64,000 nt of DNA. Origin: JANWVO01 sp037446555 (GTDB lineage: Bacteria; Acidobacteriota; Terriglobia; Bryobacterales; Bryobacteraceae). Below are positions 34,753 to 42,721 of the stretch, piece after piece (the stretch's first letter is position 1; every line of letters begins with the position of its first letter). Location of the stretch: the NCBI GenBank assembly GCA_037446555.1, contig JBBIIK010000015.1:12581-76580 (forward strand), given 5' to 3'. The notes below the pieces were generated by a model. The model saw nothing but the letters and a program-made list of their open reading frames with translations. It was not told the DNA's origin and did not search any database. A program made the position numbers and the translations under genes.

Positions 34753-34778
34753 TTCCCCCGGGCTGAAGCCCGGGGGAA
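34753..34778. repeat. Extended palindrome of the GGGCTGAAGCCC type (REP-like)
   Basis: TTCCCCCGGGCT at 34753-34764 and AGCCCGGGGGAA at 34767-34778 form a near-gapless 12-bp stem around GA. It sits in the 240-bp gene-free gap between the lipid-kinase-like gene and the 3' end of ppiD. Similar palindromes occur in many copies in acidobacterial genomes as I remember them; only one copy is in this window. There is no T-tract, so it is not a standard terminator, but it could stabilise the ppiD mRNA end. I see nothing else in 34575-34814. Confidence 0.6.
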
Positions 34779-34814
34779 TGGGACTCGGGGACGTTCAAGG
34801 GGGCAAACCAGGTC

Positions 34815-36746
34815 TTAGCTGGAGTAGGCGGAGACGAGGCGTTTGATGTTGTCCTCGTAGATTTTGATCTTCTTCTTGCGCGTCAGCTCATCGACGATGC
34901 CGGCGCGGAGGATCTCGCTGCGGTCGCGGGCTCGCTGGCCCTTGAGCTCCTGGAGGATTCCCTCCTTCTGGGCAGCGAACTGGGTCATGTCGGGCGGGCG
35001 CTTCTCCAGAACCCTGGCGAAGAAAACGCCGCCGGCGGCGCGCACCGGGCCAACGATCGAGCCGGGTTCCTTGTGGAACGCGTCTTCGAAGAGCGTGGCG
35101 GGGCCGACGCCGCGGACGCTCATGGTGCGGGTCATGAAGTCCGTGGTCTGCACCTCTAAGCCGAACTCCTTGCCAAGCACGGCGAGGTCTGTGACTCCAC
35201 TCTTGAAGCGGGACTCGAGGTCGCCCGCGATTTTACGGGCGAGTTCGGCCGCTTTTTCGGCGATGGCGCCTTCGCGAACCTGATTAAGGACTTCCTTCAG
35301 TTCCGCCGGGCGCGCGGGCTGGATGGCAGTCACTTGGGCGAGAACGAGTTTCGAGGGAGAGATCTGCAAAACGGGGGTGACCCCGTTCACAGGCAGTGCC
35401 TGGGCCGCGGCGTTGAACTCCTGGTTGACGCCGATCTCCTGGACGGGATCGCCGGCGCCGACGTCTTCCGACCGGACGACAGCCACGCCGTTCTCGCGCG
35501 CGATCTTTTCCGCCTCCTCGCGGGAACGGACGAGCACGGAGCGGATCTGGTCGGAGAGGCGCTGCATCCGGTCGTAGACCTGTGCGCGGCGGGCCTCGGT
35601 GGACAGCTCCTGGCGAACCTCTTCGAACGGCTTCAGGCGCGCCTGCTCGCGCTCGAGCACCTGGATGATGTGGAAGCCGTACTGCGTCTTGATGACGCCG
35701 CTGTGTTCGCGGGGCTTGAGGGAGAAGGCGGCCTGCTCGAATTCGGGGACGGTCTGGCCGCGGGTGATCCAGTCGAGGTCGCCTCCCTTGGCGGCAGAGC
35801 CGGGGTCCTCGGAGTTCTTCTTGGCAAGCTCGGCGAAGTCGGCGCCGCCTTTCAGCTGCTTCAGCAAGTCCTCGGCCTTCTTCTGCAGTGCGGGGATGTC
35901 TGAGGCGGGGCTGAAATCGGGCCCAAAGTGGCAGTGCCGGGCGCGCACACGCTCGGGTGTGCGGAAGCGGTCCTGCTGCTGGGCGTACATCTGGCGGAGC
36001 TGCTCGTCGGGCACCTGGACAGCGGCGCCGATCTGCTGCTCGTCGAAAGCGAAGATGAGATAGGAACGCTTTTCGGGGACGCGGTAGGCGGACTTGTTCT
36101 TCTCGAAGTAGGCAGCGAGGTCGGCGTCGCTCACCGTGACGCGGCCGCGGACCATAGCGGGGTTGACGCCGACGGTCTGGAGTTTGACGGCTTCATTGCG
36201 GCGGCGGAACTCCTGTTCGACTTCCTGGGGGGTGACAATGGTGCCTTCGAGGGCGAGGATGTCGAGGCGCGCCTGGAGCATCTGGGTGCGGAGAGCCTCT
36301 TCAAACTCGGGGATGGTGAGGTTCTGCGAAGCGAGGAACTGGGCGTAGGCTTCCCGGCCGGCGAAGGTGCCGCCGGGCCAAAGTTGGGGATACAGTTCGC
36401 GGACCGTCTGGGCGAGTTCCTCGTCAGTGACGCGGAATCCCATGCGTTCGGCCTGGAGCGCTGTAGCGCGGAGCGCGACGAGCTGCTGGACGATCGAGGG
36501 AACATAGACGGAGGCCATGCCTTCGGGGATACTGCCCTTCACCTCGCGCTGGATGATCTTGCGCACGTCCTGCACGGTGATGCGGTGGTCGCCGACTTCA
36601 GCCAGCACTGTGGGATCGGAGGCGCCCGCCCAGCCGGTACCATAGCCCGGCACGAGGGTGATGACCATGGAGGCGGCCACGAGCAAAAGCAAAGCGCCGA
36701 GCAGATAGCGCACACTGCGCTCCCGGCTGCGGAACAGGTCAAACAT
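34815..36746 (-). CDS. ppiD: PpiD/SurA-like peptidyl-prolyl isomerase, membrane-anchored foldase
   Basis: A 643-residue protein anchored by one N-terminal helix (YLLGALLLLVAASMVITLVPGYG). A SurA_N-like chaperone region follows (VGDHRITVQDVRKIIQREV and onward). A parvulin domain lies at about 255-360 (RARHCHFGP, AELAKKNSEDPGSAAKGGDLDWITRGQTVPEFEQAAFSL, KTQYGFHIIQVLE). The C-terminal third is a second, degenerate PPIase-like region. The architecture matches PpiD, which helps fold exported proteins at the inner membrane. ATG 36746 has AGGAG eight bases upstream. lysC lies 51 bp upstream on the same strand. Confidence 0.85.
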   Translation of the reverse strand: MFDLFRSRERSVRYLLGALLLLVAASMVITLVPGYGTGWAGASDPTVLAEVGDHRITVQDVRKIIQREVKGSIPEGMASVYVPSIVQQLVALRATALQAERMGFRVTDEELAQTVRELYPQLWPGGTFAGREAYAQFLASQNLTIPEFEEALRTQMLQARLDILALEGTIVTPQEVEQEFRRRNEAVKLQTVGVNPAMVRGRVTVSDADLAAYFEKNKSAYRVPEKRSYLIFAFDEQQIGAAVQVPDEQLRQMYAQQQDRFRTPERVRARHCHFGPDFSPASDIPALQKKAEDLLKQLKGGADFAELAKKNSEDPGSAAKGGDLDWITRGQTVPEFEQAAFSLKPREHSGVIKTQYGFHIIQVLEREQARLKPFEEVRQELSTEARRAQVYDRMQRLSDQIRSVLVRSREEAEKIARENGVAVVRSEDVGAGDPVQEIGVNQEFNAAAQALPVNGVTPVLQISPSKLVLAQVTAIQPARPAELKEVLNQVREGAIAEKAAELARKIAGDLESRFKSGVTDLAVLGKEFGLEVQTTDFMTRTMSVRGVGPATLFEDAFHKEPGSIVGPVRAAGGVFFARVLEKRPPDMTQFAAQKEGILQELKGQRARDRSEILRAGIVDELTRKKKIKIYEDNIKRLVSAYSS

Positions 36747-36797
36747 GGGAAAACTCCTGACTCCGGACGAAACACCTATTATAGCGCCGGGCGCGGA

Positions 36798-38207
36798 TCA
36801 GCGGCCCAGGGAGCACTCTTCATGGACCGCCTGGACGGCCTTTTCGACGCCGTCTTTGCGGACGACGATGGCGATGGTGAGCTCGCTGGAGCCCTGGGCG
36901 ATGGCGATGATGTTTACCATCTGGCGGGAGATGGCGGTGAAAATGCGGCCGGCGAGGCCGGGATGCCCGCGCATGCCTTCGCCGACGATGGCGAGGAGGC
37001 CTACGTCAAGGTCAACATCAATGGGGTGGAGGTAGCCATGGGCGAGTTCGAGGGAGAAAGTCTCCTCAAGCTTTTCAATGACGTGGGGCAGCTCGGTGGT
37101 GCGGATGAGGAAGCAGAAGTTCTGGCGGTAAGAGGAAGAGGTGAGTGCGAGGACCTCGGCATTGGCGGCAGCGAGGGCCTCAAGGCTGCGGGCCATGACG
37201 CGCGTGCCGCTGAGGACGGCGCTGGCGGGATCGACGCTGACAAGGGCGACGTTGGTCATGGAGGTGACGGCGCGCGGTCCGACGGGGCCGTTCTTGGTTT
37301 CGGGGACGATCCTGGTGCCCGGGAAAGAGGGGTTGAAGCTGTTGCGGCTCCAGACAGGGATGCCCTTTTCCATGAGGGGGGCGAGGGTGCGGGGGTGGAG
37401 CACCTTGGCCCCGTTATAGGCGAGTTCGGCGGCCTCGCGGTAGGTGATCTCTTCGAGGACGCGGGCGCTGGGGACGAGGCGCGGATCGGCGGACATGATG
37501 CCATCGACGTCGCTCCAGATCCAGAGTTCGGCGGCGTCGAGCACGGAGGCGAGGACCGAGGCGGAGAAGTCGCTGCCGCCGCGGCCGAGCGTGGTGGGGC
37601 GCCCGTCGAGGGTGGCGCCGTTGAAGCCCGTCACGACGGGCAGGCGGCGCTGTTCGAGGGCGGGCAAAAGGAGGGCGGCGGCTTTTTCGCGCGTTTGGGG
37701 CAGCAGGGGGCTGGCGTTGCCGAAGACGGCGTCGGTGACGATGACGTCCCAGGCATTGACGGCGAGGGCGTCGACGCCGCGGGACTGGAGGAACGCCGCC
37801 ATGAGGGTGGCGCTGAGGCGCTCGCCGGCGGCGATGGCCTCATCTACGGAGCGGGGCGGGCGCTCGCCAAGCATGAGGACGCCGCGGGCGATGCGGGAGA
37901 ATTCTTCGAGGATCGAGTCGAGGGTGGACTGGGTGCGCTGGCGGGCGTCTCCTTCGAGCAGTTCGGAGCAGCACTGGCGGTGTTTCTCGGCGAGCTGGGC
38001 GAGGACGCGGTTCAAGCCAGCCTCGTCGCCGCCTTCGGCGTGGCGGAGGGCCTCGAGCAGCATGTCGGTGACCTTGGCCATGGCGGAGGCGACGACGACG
38101 ACGGGGCGTTCGCGCCAGGACTGTTCGCAGAGGCCGGCGGCGGAGCGGATACGTTCGGCGGAGCCCATGCTGGTGCCGCCGAATTTCATCACAAGCAGCT
38201 CTTTCAA
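36798..38207 (-). CDS. lysC: Aspartate kinase
   Basis: A 469-residue aspartokinase, first step of the Lys/Thr/Met pathway. The N-terminus has VMKFGGTSMGSAERI, the kinase core contains GFNGATLDGRPTTLGRGGSDFSA and SDVDGIMSADPRLVPSARVL, and two ACT domains follow (from about 310: TNVALVSVDPASAVLSG; LLAIVGEGMRGHPGLAGRIF). Feedback control by an end-product amino acid is expected from the ACT pair. The length matches the monofunctional ThrA/LysC-III type. TTG 38207 forms a TTGA overlap with the cmk stop; an ATG at 38189 is the alternative. Confidence 0.92.
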   Translation of the reverse strand: MKELLVMKFGGTSMGSAERIRSAAGLCEQSWRERPVVVVASAMAKVTDMLLEALRHAEGGDEAGLNRVLAQLAEKHRQCCSELLEGDARQRTQSTLDSILEEFSRIARGVLMLGERPPRSVDEAIAAGERLSATLMAAFLQSRGVDALAVNAWDVIVTDAVFGNASPLLPQTREKAAALLLPALEQRRLPVVTGFNGATLDGRPTTLGRGGSDFSASVLASVLDAAELWIWSDVDGIMSADPRLVPSARVLEEITYREAAELAYNGAKVLHPRTLAPLMEKGIPVWSRNSFNPSFPGTRIVPETKNGPVGPRAVTSMTNVALVSVDPASAVLSGTRVMARSLEALAAANAEVLALTSSSYRQNFCFLIRTTELPHVIEKLEETFSLELAHGYLHPIDVDLDVGLLAIVGEGMRGHPGLAGRIFTAISRQMVNIIAIAQGSSELTIAIVVRKDGVEKAVQAVHEECSLGR

Positions 38208-38890
38208 CTGGTGACTTCCTTTCCGTTGCTGGTGCGTTCGCGCACGATTTTGAGAAGAGCCTGTTCGACCTCGTCCTCGTTCATGCCGGTGGAGTCGAGG
38301 TAGATGGCATCTGGGGCCTGGCAGAGAGGGGAGTCGGCGCGGGTGGAGTCGCGCTGATCGCGGCGCTGGATCTCGGCGAGCACCTGATCGAAGTCGGCGG
38401 GGGCGCCGCGCGCGGCCAAGTCCTTGAGGCGGCGGCGGGTGCGCTCTTCAGGGGTGGCGTCGAGATAGATTTTGACTTCGGCGTTGGGGAAGACAACGGT
38501 GCCGATGTCGCGGCCTTCCATGACCACGCTGGAGTCGCGGCCCATTTGCTGCTGCTTTTCGACCAGGGCACGGCGCACGCCGGGAATGGCGGAGACGCGA
38601 GAGGCGCCTTCGGAGATTTCGGGATCGCGGATGGCCTGGGAGACGTCCTCGCCGTTGAGGAGAACTTGGCCTTCGGGCGTGAGTTCGATGCGGGACTCGC
38701 GGGCGAGCTGTTCGAGGCGGTGGGCGTCGTCCCAAGAGACGCCGAGGCGGCGGGCCCAGAGGGCGACAGCGCGGTACATGGCGCCGGTGTCGATGTAGAG
38801 GAAGCCGAGGCGCGAGGCCAGTCGTCGGGCGAGCGTGCTCTTGCCCGCGCCGGCGGGGCCGTCGATGGCGATGGTAATGGTCTTGCCCAC
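38204..38890 (-). CDS. cmk: Cytidylate kinase
   Basis: A 228-residue CMP/dCMP kinase. P-loop GPAGAGKSTLARRLA, then the CMP-binding LYIDTGAMYRAVAL, GRDIGTVVFPNAEVKIYLDA and the lid region RRRLKDLAARG, in the usual order. GTG 38890 gives the family start. It is the promoter-proximal gene of a cmk-lysC-(ppiD) run. The pairing with lysC is unusual compared with the common cmk-rpsA or cmk-plsC neighbourhood. Confidence 0.94.
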   Translation of the reverse strand: MGKTITIAIDGPAGAGKSTLARRLASRLGFLYIDTGAMYRAVALWARRLGVSWDDAHRLEQLARESRIELTPEGQVLLNGEDVSQAIRDPEISEGASRVSAIPGVRRALVEKQQQMGRDSSVVMEGRDIGTVVFPNAEVKIYLDATPEERTRRRLKDLAARGAPADFDQVLAEIQRRDQRDSTRADSPLCQAPDAIYLDSTGMNEDEVEQALLKIVRERTSNGKEVTS

Positions 38891-38909
38891 CGTTGGTGTT
38901 TCTCCCAGT

Positions 38910-39284
38910 CTAGCGCGGCTCCGAAGGGGGGCCGCCGCAGGAGAGGGGATCGCGGCAGATGACGAACTCCTCGACGGGCTTGCCGCCGATCAGGTGCTCG
39001 TCGACGATGCGGGCCAGCACTTCGGCAGTGGCGCCGCGGTACCAGACGCCGTCGGGGTAGACGACGGCCACGGGCCCCTGTTCGCAGAGCCGGAGGCAGT
39101 TGGCCTTCGTTCGGTAGATGCCGGTCTCGGTCCGGAGGCGCTTCTTGAGGAACTCCCACGCGCGGAGGCTCTCTTCGCGGGAGCAGCACTTGGGCTCGGA
39201 CTGATCGGCGCAGAGGAAGATGTGACGGCACAGGGCGCCGATGCCGAGCGCTTGGGCCTTTGAGGCCAGCTTTGCGTCGCCCAT
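38910..39284 (-). CDS. Thioredoxin-like [2Fe-2S] ferredoxin
   Basis: A 124-residue protein of the shethna/NuoE-like thioredoxin-fold ferredoxin family. The first ligands are in CRHIFLCADQSEPKCCSREES and the second pair in TKANCLRLCEQGP, followed by VAVVYPDGVWYRGATAEVL, which is highly typical. It carries single electrons; partner unknown. ATG 39284 is set by the family start. The acidic/Pro C-terminus has two extra cysteines (ICRDPLSCGG). cmk starts 19 bp downstream of its stop, so the two may be cotranscribed. Confidence 0.88.
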   Translation of the reverse strand: MGDAKLASKAQALGIGALCRHIFLCADQSEPKCCSREESLRAWEFLKKRLRTETGIYRTKANCLRLCEQGPVAVVYPDGVWYRGATAEVLARIVDEHLIGGKPVEEFVICRDPLSCGGPPSEPR

Positions 39285-39319
39285 GAATTCCAAGTTAACT
39301 GAAACAGGGAGGGCCGCAC

Positions 39320-39685
39320 GTGTCGCCGAGGGAGTTCGACCGCCTGGTGGAAGAGTGCATGGACGTGATTCCGCCCCGGTTCCGGCGGCTGCTGGACAAC
39401 GTGGTGTTCGTAGTCGAGGCTGAGCCGCGGAGGCCGGGGCTGCTGGGGCTGTACGAGGGCCGGCCGCTGACCGAACGAAGCGTGGCCGAGCCGGTGCGGA
39501 TGCCCGACCGGATCGTGATCTATCAGGGGCCGCACGAGAGGCTGGCACGGGACCTGGAAGACTTGCGCAGGCTGGTGCGGGAGACGATCTGGCACGAAGT
39601 GGCACACTACTTCGGCATGGACGAGCGGCATGTGCGGCGGGCCGAGCGCAGGCGCAGCCGGCTGCTGGGGAGGAGGCCCAGGTAG
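39320..39685 (+). CDS. Minimal zincin-like metallopeptidase family protein (DUF1025 type)
   Basis: A 121-residue protein with ETIWHEVAHYFGMDE near 90-104, matching the HExxHxxGxxE/D pattern of the small zincin-like family that used to be called DUF1025. The N-terminal half has the conserved FRRLLDNVVFVVEAEP and LLGLYEG. GTG 39320 is preceded by GGAGGG. The tail is short and very basic. Natural substrate unknown. Convergent with the serine hydrolase (10-bp gap). Confidence 0.85.
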   Translation: MSPREFDRLVEECMDVIPPRFRRLLDNVVFVVEAEPRRPGLLGLYEGRPLTERSVAEPVRMPDRIVIYQGPHERLARDLEDLRRLVRETIWHEVAHYFGMDERHVRRAERRRSRLLGRRPR

Positions 39686-39695
39686 CGGGCAGGGC

Positions 39696-41120
39696 CTAGG
39701 CCGGCGGCATACGGTCGGTAAAGAAGCCGGCGACGCTGGAGGCGGCGGGCGGATCGAAGTTGGACAGGGCCGCCACAAGCACGCCCGATTGGGGGTAGAT
39801 GAAGAGCTCGCCGTTCATGCCGGGCGCGCCTCCGCCATGCCCGAAGCGGGGCATGTCACCCTCTTCGACCATAAACCCGTAGCCGTACGCCGTTCCGGGA
39901 CGGGGGGTTTTCGCCTGCGGAGAAACAGCCAGGTCCCGGAGGCTGCGGGAGAGCAGTTTTCCTGAGTGCAGGGCGAGACCGAAGCGGAAGAGGTCGCCGA
40001 CCGTGGAGTAGCCGCCGCCAGCAGCGGTGCCGCGCCAGGGCAATGTGTCCGCGTTGCTGACCCAGCGGTCATCCTTCCGCATATAACCCTTGGCGCGGCC
40101 TTCCACGGCGGTGCTCTCCGGCTCGGAGCCGGTTCGCGTCATGCCGGCGGGCGAGCAGACGCTGTTCTGCACGAAGTCGTAGTAGCTCTGGCCGGTGACC
40201 TTTTCGATGACTGCGCCCAGAAGAACGAAGCCGTAGTTGGAATAGGCCCACCGGCTGCCGGGCTCGAAGCGCAGGGGGCGCTCGCCGTAGAGCTTCAGAT
40301 AGTCGGCGTGGGTGCGCAGCTGGAGCCGGTTTTCGTCGAACTGGCGCCCGAAAATGTCGCCGGTGCCTCCCGTGTGGGTGAGCAGGTGGCGGATGGTGAC
40401 CTTCGAGACCAAATCGCGGTTGGGGTAGCCGGGCAGGTATTGAGCAAGTGGCGCGTCGAGGGCGATTCGCTTCCTTTCCACAAGCTGGAGAGTAGCCACG
40501 GCGGTGAACATCTTGTTCATGGAGCCGATGCGGAAGCGCGTATCGACGGTGTTGGGAACTTTGGATTCCCTGTCGGCAAGCCCCCAGGCCTTTTCGAGCA
40601 CCACGTTGCCGTCGCGGGCGATGAGGAGGGCGCCCGAGAAGCGGTCCGCGGCGGCTTCGGCTGCGGCGTGAGCGTCTGCGAGGCGGACCGCCTCTTCGAA
40701 GGAGACGCGCGCCGGTTTGGGCCGCGTCTCTTCGCGGTTGAGGGGACCCAGATTCGCGCCGGACACCACCGGCGGATCGCCAGGCTCCGCCTGGAGCCAG
40801 AACCGCATCTTCTGGCCGCCTTTGCGTGCCGTGACGATCACCGCGATCTCGTCCGGCTCCGCGCGTTCGATCTGGTGGAGATCGAATCCGCCGAACCTGG
40901 CCGCGATGCCGAGCAGCATGTCCACATGGTCCGCACCAGCTTCCGGCTCATGCCGCTTGCAGTAGGCGGCGATGGCGCCACGGTTGCCGGAATTGACAGC
41001 GGCGATCCAGGCCTCAAGGACACGGCCGGCAGGCGTGGCAGGGATCGATGGCGTCTGCCCCAGCACTCGGGCGGCGGCCGGAACCGCGAGGAGGAGAGTT
41101 CGTCTGTCAAAGCTGTTCAT
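39696..41120 (-). CDS. Exported serine hydrolase of the beta-lactamase/CubicO fold
   Basis: A 474-residue protein with a twin-Arg-like signal (DRRTLLLAVPAAARVLG). A DUF-like N-terminal part of about 120 residues precedes the penicillin-binding/beta-lactamase fold: SMNK is the nucleophile SxxK motif, YSN the second motif, and HGGGAPGMNG replaces the usual KTG. The third-motif change is typical of CubicO/esterase EstB-like enzymes rather than true beta-lactamases. A likely role is hydrolysis of an ester or D-amino peptide. Divergent from a LysR regulator with 56 bp between the starts. Confidence 0.82.
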   Translation of the reverse strand: MNSFDRRTLLLAVPAAARVLGQTPSIPATPAGRVLEAWIAAVNSGNRGAIAAYCKRHEPEAGADHVDMLLGIAARFGGFDLHQIERAEPDEIAVIVTARKGGQKMRFWLQAEPGDPPVVSGANLGPLNREETRPKPARVSFEEAVRLADAHAAAEAAADRFSGALLIARDGNVVLEKAWGLADRESKVPNTVDTRFRIGSMNKMFTAVATLQLVERKRIALDAPLAQYLPGYPNRDLVSKVTIRHLLTHTGGTGDIFGRQFDENRLQLRTHADYLKLYGERPLRFEPGSRWAYSNYGFVLLGAVIEKVTGQSYYDFVQNSVCSPAGMTRTGSEPESTAVEGRAKGYMRKDDRWVSNADTLPWRGTAAGGGYSTVGDLFRFGLALHSGKLLSRSLRDLAVSPQAKTPRPGTAYGYGFMVEEGDMPRFGHGGGAPGMNGELFIYPQSGVLVAALSNFDPPAASSVAGFFTDRMPPA

Positions 41121-41176
41121 GCCTCAAGAGACGGATTCTTCTGAAATTCGATCCATTCATAATAAGCATAGGCAAC

Positions 41177-42115
41177 ATGAAGACTGTGCATTTAAGGAAC
41201 CTGGATCTGAATCTGCTGCCCGTCTTTCAGGCGGTCTATGAAAGCGGCAGCGTGGCGGTGGCGGCGCGCCGCCTCGGGTTGAGCCAGCCCGCGCTCAGCC
41301 ATGCGCTGCGGAGGCTGCGGGATGCGCTTGGCGACGAGCTGTTTGTTCGCTCCGGGCGCGGCATGCGGCCGACGCCTTTGGCGGACCGTCTGGCAGGACC
41401 TGTCCGGCAGGGTCTCACGGAGCTGGGCTCGGCGCTGAGCGGCCCGGCGGCATTCGACGCCTCGAGCAGTGACAGGCTGTTCCGGCTGGCCATGGCCGAC
41501 CACGCCGAGTGGCTGCTCATGCCGGGCTTGCTGGAAAGACTGCGGCGGGAGGCACCGCGGATGCGGGTGCAGGCGAGGCGGCTGGAGGCGCTGTTCGTCC
41601 CGCCGTCTGAAGCGCTGCGGCGCGGGACTCTGGATGCAGCAGTCAGCTATTTTCCCGACATGCGGGGCATCGACGGGAGCCTGCTTCAGGACACCCTATG
41701 GAAGGAGTGGAATGTGGTGGTGGGGCGGCGGGGCCAGCCGGCGTTGCGCCGGCGGATCACGCTGGAGGCGTTTGCGGAGGCAGGACACGCGGCAGTCATC
41801 TACGGAGAAGACGCCCAGGGCTTCATCGACCGGGAACTGGCGGCGCGGGGGCTGCGGCGCAAGCTGGTCTACGCCTCGCCGTCGTTCAGCGCCGTGCTGC
41901 GCGTGGTGGCGTCGACGGATCTGCTGGCCTGCCTGCCGCGAAGTGTGGTCCTGAGCGCCGGAGCGGGAATGGAGGTGCGCTGGCAAGCGCCGCCGCTCGA
42001 GTTGCCGGAGTTCTCGATGCGCGTGGTTTGGGCGCGCGTCACAGCGGAAGATGGCGCGTGGGAATGGTTCCGAAGCCGCCTGGCGGGAGAGGCAAAGCGG
42101 CTGCGGCTGGGTTGA
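41177..42115 (+). CDS. LysR-family transcriptional regulator
   Basis: A 312-residue regulator. The winged HTH is at about 5-65 (LDLNLLPVFQAVYESGSVAVAARRLGLSQPALSHALRRLRDALGDELFVR) and an effector-binding domain occupies 90-305. LysR proteins usually regulate the divergent gene, here the serine hydrolase; the 56-bp gap contains TTCAT (41156) and ATGAA (41177) as an inverted repeat that could be part of a binding site. ATG 41177 is the family start; the open frame from 41048 is antisense to the hydrolase. The effector is unknown. Confidence 0.87.
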   Translation: MKTVHLRNLDLNLLPVFQAVYESGSVAVAARRLGLSQPALSHALRRLRDALGDELFVRSGRGMRPTPLADRLAGPVRQGLTELGSALSGPAAFDASSSDRLFRLAMADHAEWLLMPGLLERLRREAPRMRVQARRLEALFVPPSEALRRGTLDAAVSYFPDMRGIDGSLLQDTLWKEWNVVVGRRGQPALRRRITLEAFAEAGHAAVIYGEDAQGFIDRELAARGLRRKLVYASPSFSAVLRVVASTDLLACLPRSVVLSAGAGMEVRWQAPPLELPEFSMRVVWARVTAEDGAWEWFRSRLAGEAKRLRLG

Positions 42116-42251
42116 AGGGGGGACAGGCTCCAGGCAATTGCCATGAGCGAGTCGACGGTGGTCTGCCCAGTTGGATGGAAGTCAGCGGCGCGAAGGGGCT
42201 TCAGGAGGCCCGGAAGGGTGAACAATGAAAGGGGAGCACGTGGTGGTGGAA

Positions 42252-42327
<76 letters not shown>

Positions 42328-42721
42328 CCGGGGAGTTCATTTCCATTGTGCCGCAGGCAGGGCAGGCTGTCAAATGCGCAGACGGGCGGGGTGGGGACGG
42401 GGTTCCATACGACGTTGCAGGTCAGAAATTTGCGGAGGCTCCAGAACAAAAACAGGTACAAATGACAGCGTTGGAAAAGGCTTTCTGTTTTGTAGTAAGT
42501 GACTTTAGTTCAATCTGTTACAAATATGTGTCGATGGCGGCGAAGCCTCCGGCCAACTGTGCTATTCTGAACAACGCCGGTGCGGCTGCGTGGCCCCGGG
42601 AAGGACACTTCCTATCGGGCTGCCTCGCCTCGTGAGGAGCCACAGCCGGATCATGGACATGGTGAATTGTTCAGGTTTCCCTCCTGTGGAAATCGTGTGG
42701 GCAACTTGTGGAGATCAGGCA
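42328..42721. other. Probable oriC: gene-free, AT-rich region upstream of dnaA
   Basis: A 394-bp gap with no supported gene. Between about 42,430 and 42,535 it is strikingly AT-rich for this genome (runs such as TTTCTGTTTTGTAG and TCAATCTGTTACAAAT), a plausible unwinding element. DnaA-box-like sites lie nearer the gene: TGTGGAAAT at 42685-42693 and TGTGGAGAT at 42707-42715 (each two mismatches from the complement of TTATCCACA). The frame of dnaA extends back through part of this region, but the family N-terminus begins at 42722. Confidence 0.5.

Noticed and set aside
39696..41120. Class C beta-lactamase (AmpC) with AmpR
   Set aside because: The KTG motif is replaced by HGGG and the protein is about 100 residues longer than AmpC, so a CubicO-type hydrolase is the safer name.
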